Source: Pelagibius sp. Alg239-R121
Lineage (GTDB): Bacteria > Pseudomonadota > Alphaproteobacteria > Kiloniellales > Kiloniellaceae
Length of the DNA: 64,000 nt
Assembly (NCBI RefSeq): GCF_947331435.1
Contig: NZ_CAMZOF010000003.1
Coordinates: 496,001 to 560,000, forward strand
Direction: 5' to 3'
This document shows, piece after piece, positions 63,840 to 64,000 of the stretch. A model generated the notes under the pieces. It did not search any database, was not told the DNA's origin, and was given only the letters and a program-made list of their open reading frames with translations. Numbering within the stretch: position 1 is the stretch's first letter; the number at the start of each line of letters is the position of its first letter. The position numbers and the translations under genes were made by a program.

Positions 63840-64000
63840 ATGATGAGTACAATATTACCACACTTTGGGCTCTCGCCCTTAACGTCAATGCCAAGAACTC
63901 TGTTTGCAGGGTCCTTTAAGACTGGCACAAACGGGCATGTTGGTTTGATCGAAACCTTTGTTCGGAGGGCAGTCCAGCGTAGACAGCTCCGAGCTCTGGA
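63840..64000 (+). CDS. DUF1127 family small protein (partial)
   Basis: Open from the ATG at 63840 to the window end (53 complete codons). AAAGGAGA lies directly upstream. The visible part ends ETFVRRAVQRRQLRALE, the basic helix that in DUF1127 (YjiS-like) proteins leads into a D-x-x-L-x-DIG motif, which would lie just outside the window. DUF1127 proteins are small, Arg-rich and in some species bind RNA. The call rests on this half motif plus the divergent MocR neighbour. Confidence 0.65.
   Translation, partial: MMSTILPHFGLSPLTSMPRTLFAGSFKTGTNGHVGLIETFVRRAVQRRQLRAL

Noticed and set aside
1-64000. CRISPR arrays, insertion sequences, prophage or integrase genes
   Set aside because: No spaced direct repeats, transposase motifs or integrase signatures were seen on either strand.

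Overview
The window looks like a chromosomal segment of an alphaproteobacterium, most likely of the Rhodospirillales type. The reasons are the three-part proton-translocating transhydrogenase (pntAA-pntAB-pntB), COQ9, the RcdA/DUF1465 and DUF1013 proteins, the order ruvCAB-ybgC-tolQRAB-pal-cpoB-tilS-ftsH-folP-glmM-thiD, and 6S RNA placed between zapA and the 5-formyl-THF cyclo-ligase gene. The sequence is GC-rich and densely coding. I saw no rRNA, complete tRNA, insertion sequence, prophage or CRISPR array. Taxon placement is inference from gene content only.

Layout. 1-6.3 kb: end of the transhydrogenase operon, a desaturase, rpsU, a peptide deformylase, COQ9 and purEK. 6.5-18.9 kb: a diguanylate cyclase, 6-phosphofructokinase, ubiX, two small YdcH/DUF465 proteins, a propionyl-CoA synthetase with an SDR, a GDPD phosphodiesterase, an AT-richer orphan that resembles a clan CD (caspase-like) cysteine peptidase, DUF1013, a quinone oxidoreductase and an AEC carrier. 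18.9-19.6 kb: a non-coding stretch with two promoter/hairpin/terminator units that look like small RNA genes. 19.6-22.2 kb: metY, a hydrolase and a thioesterase. 22.2-24.8 kb: an accessory cassette of three unusual genes (68-residue tandem-repeat protein, metzincin-like zinc protease, HEAT-repeat protein) with its own promoter and terminator.

24.9-34.2 kb: an Hsp20 gene with a sigma-32-like promoter and a ROSE-like thermosensor, rcdA, rpmE, an aldo/keto reductase, a divergent MerR/CDF metal-efflux pair with a canonical 19-bp-spaced operator, an ABC exporter, and a MotA/MotB-like ion-channel pair with a very long coiled coil. 34.3-42.4 kb: a proline/alanine-rich OmpA-family protein, suhB, efp, DUF523, thiE-like, gap and tkt.

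42.7-64 kb: mostly core cell biology. It holds zapA and 6S RNA, folate enzymes, YebC, the RuvABC Holliday-junction machinery, the complete Tol-Pal envelope-constriction system, tilS, ftsH, folP, glmM and thiD. It ends with a MocR-type regulator divergent from a truncated DUF1127 gene.

The best candidates for something undescribed are the 22.2-24.8 kb cassette (leaderless metzincin with an altered zinc motif beside a repeat/tail-fibre-like protein), the orphan caspase-like protein at 14.7-15.4 kb, the two RNA loci at 19.08-19.41 kb, and the MotAB/OmpA motor cluster at 31.3-35.7 kb.
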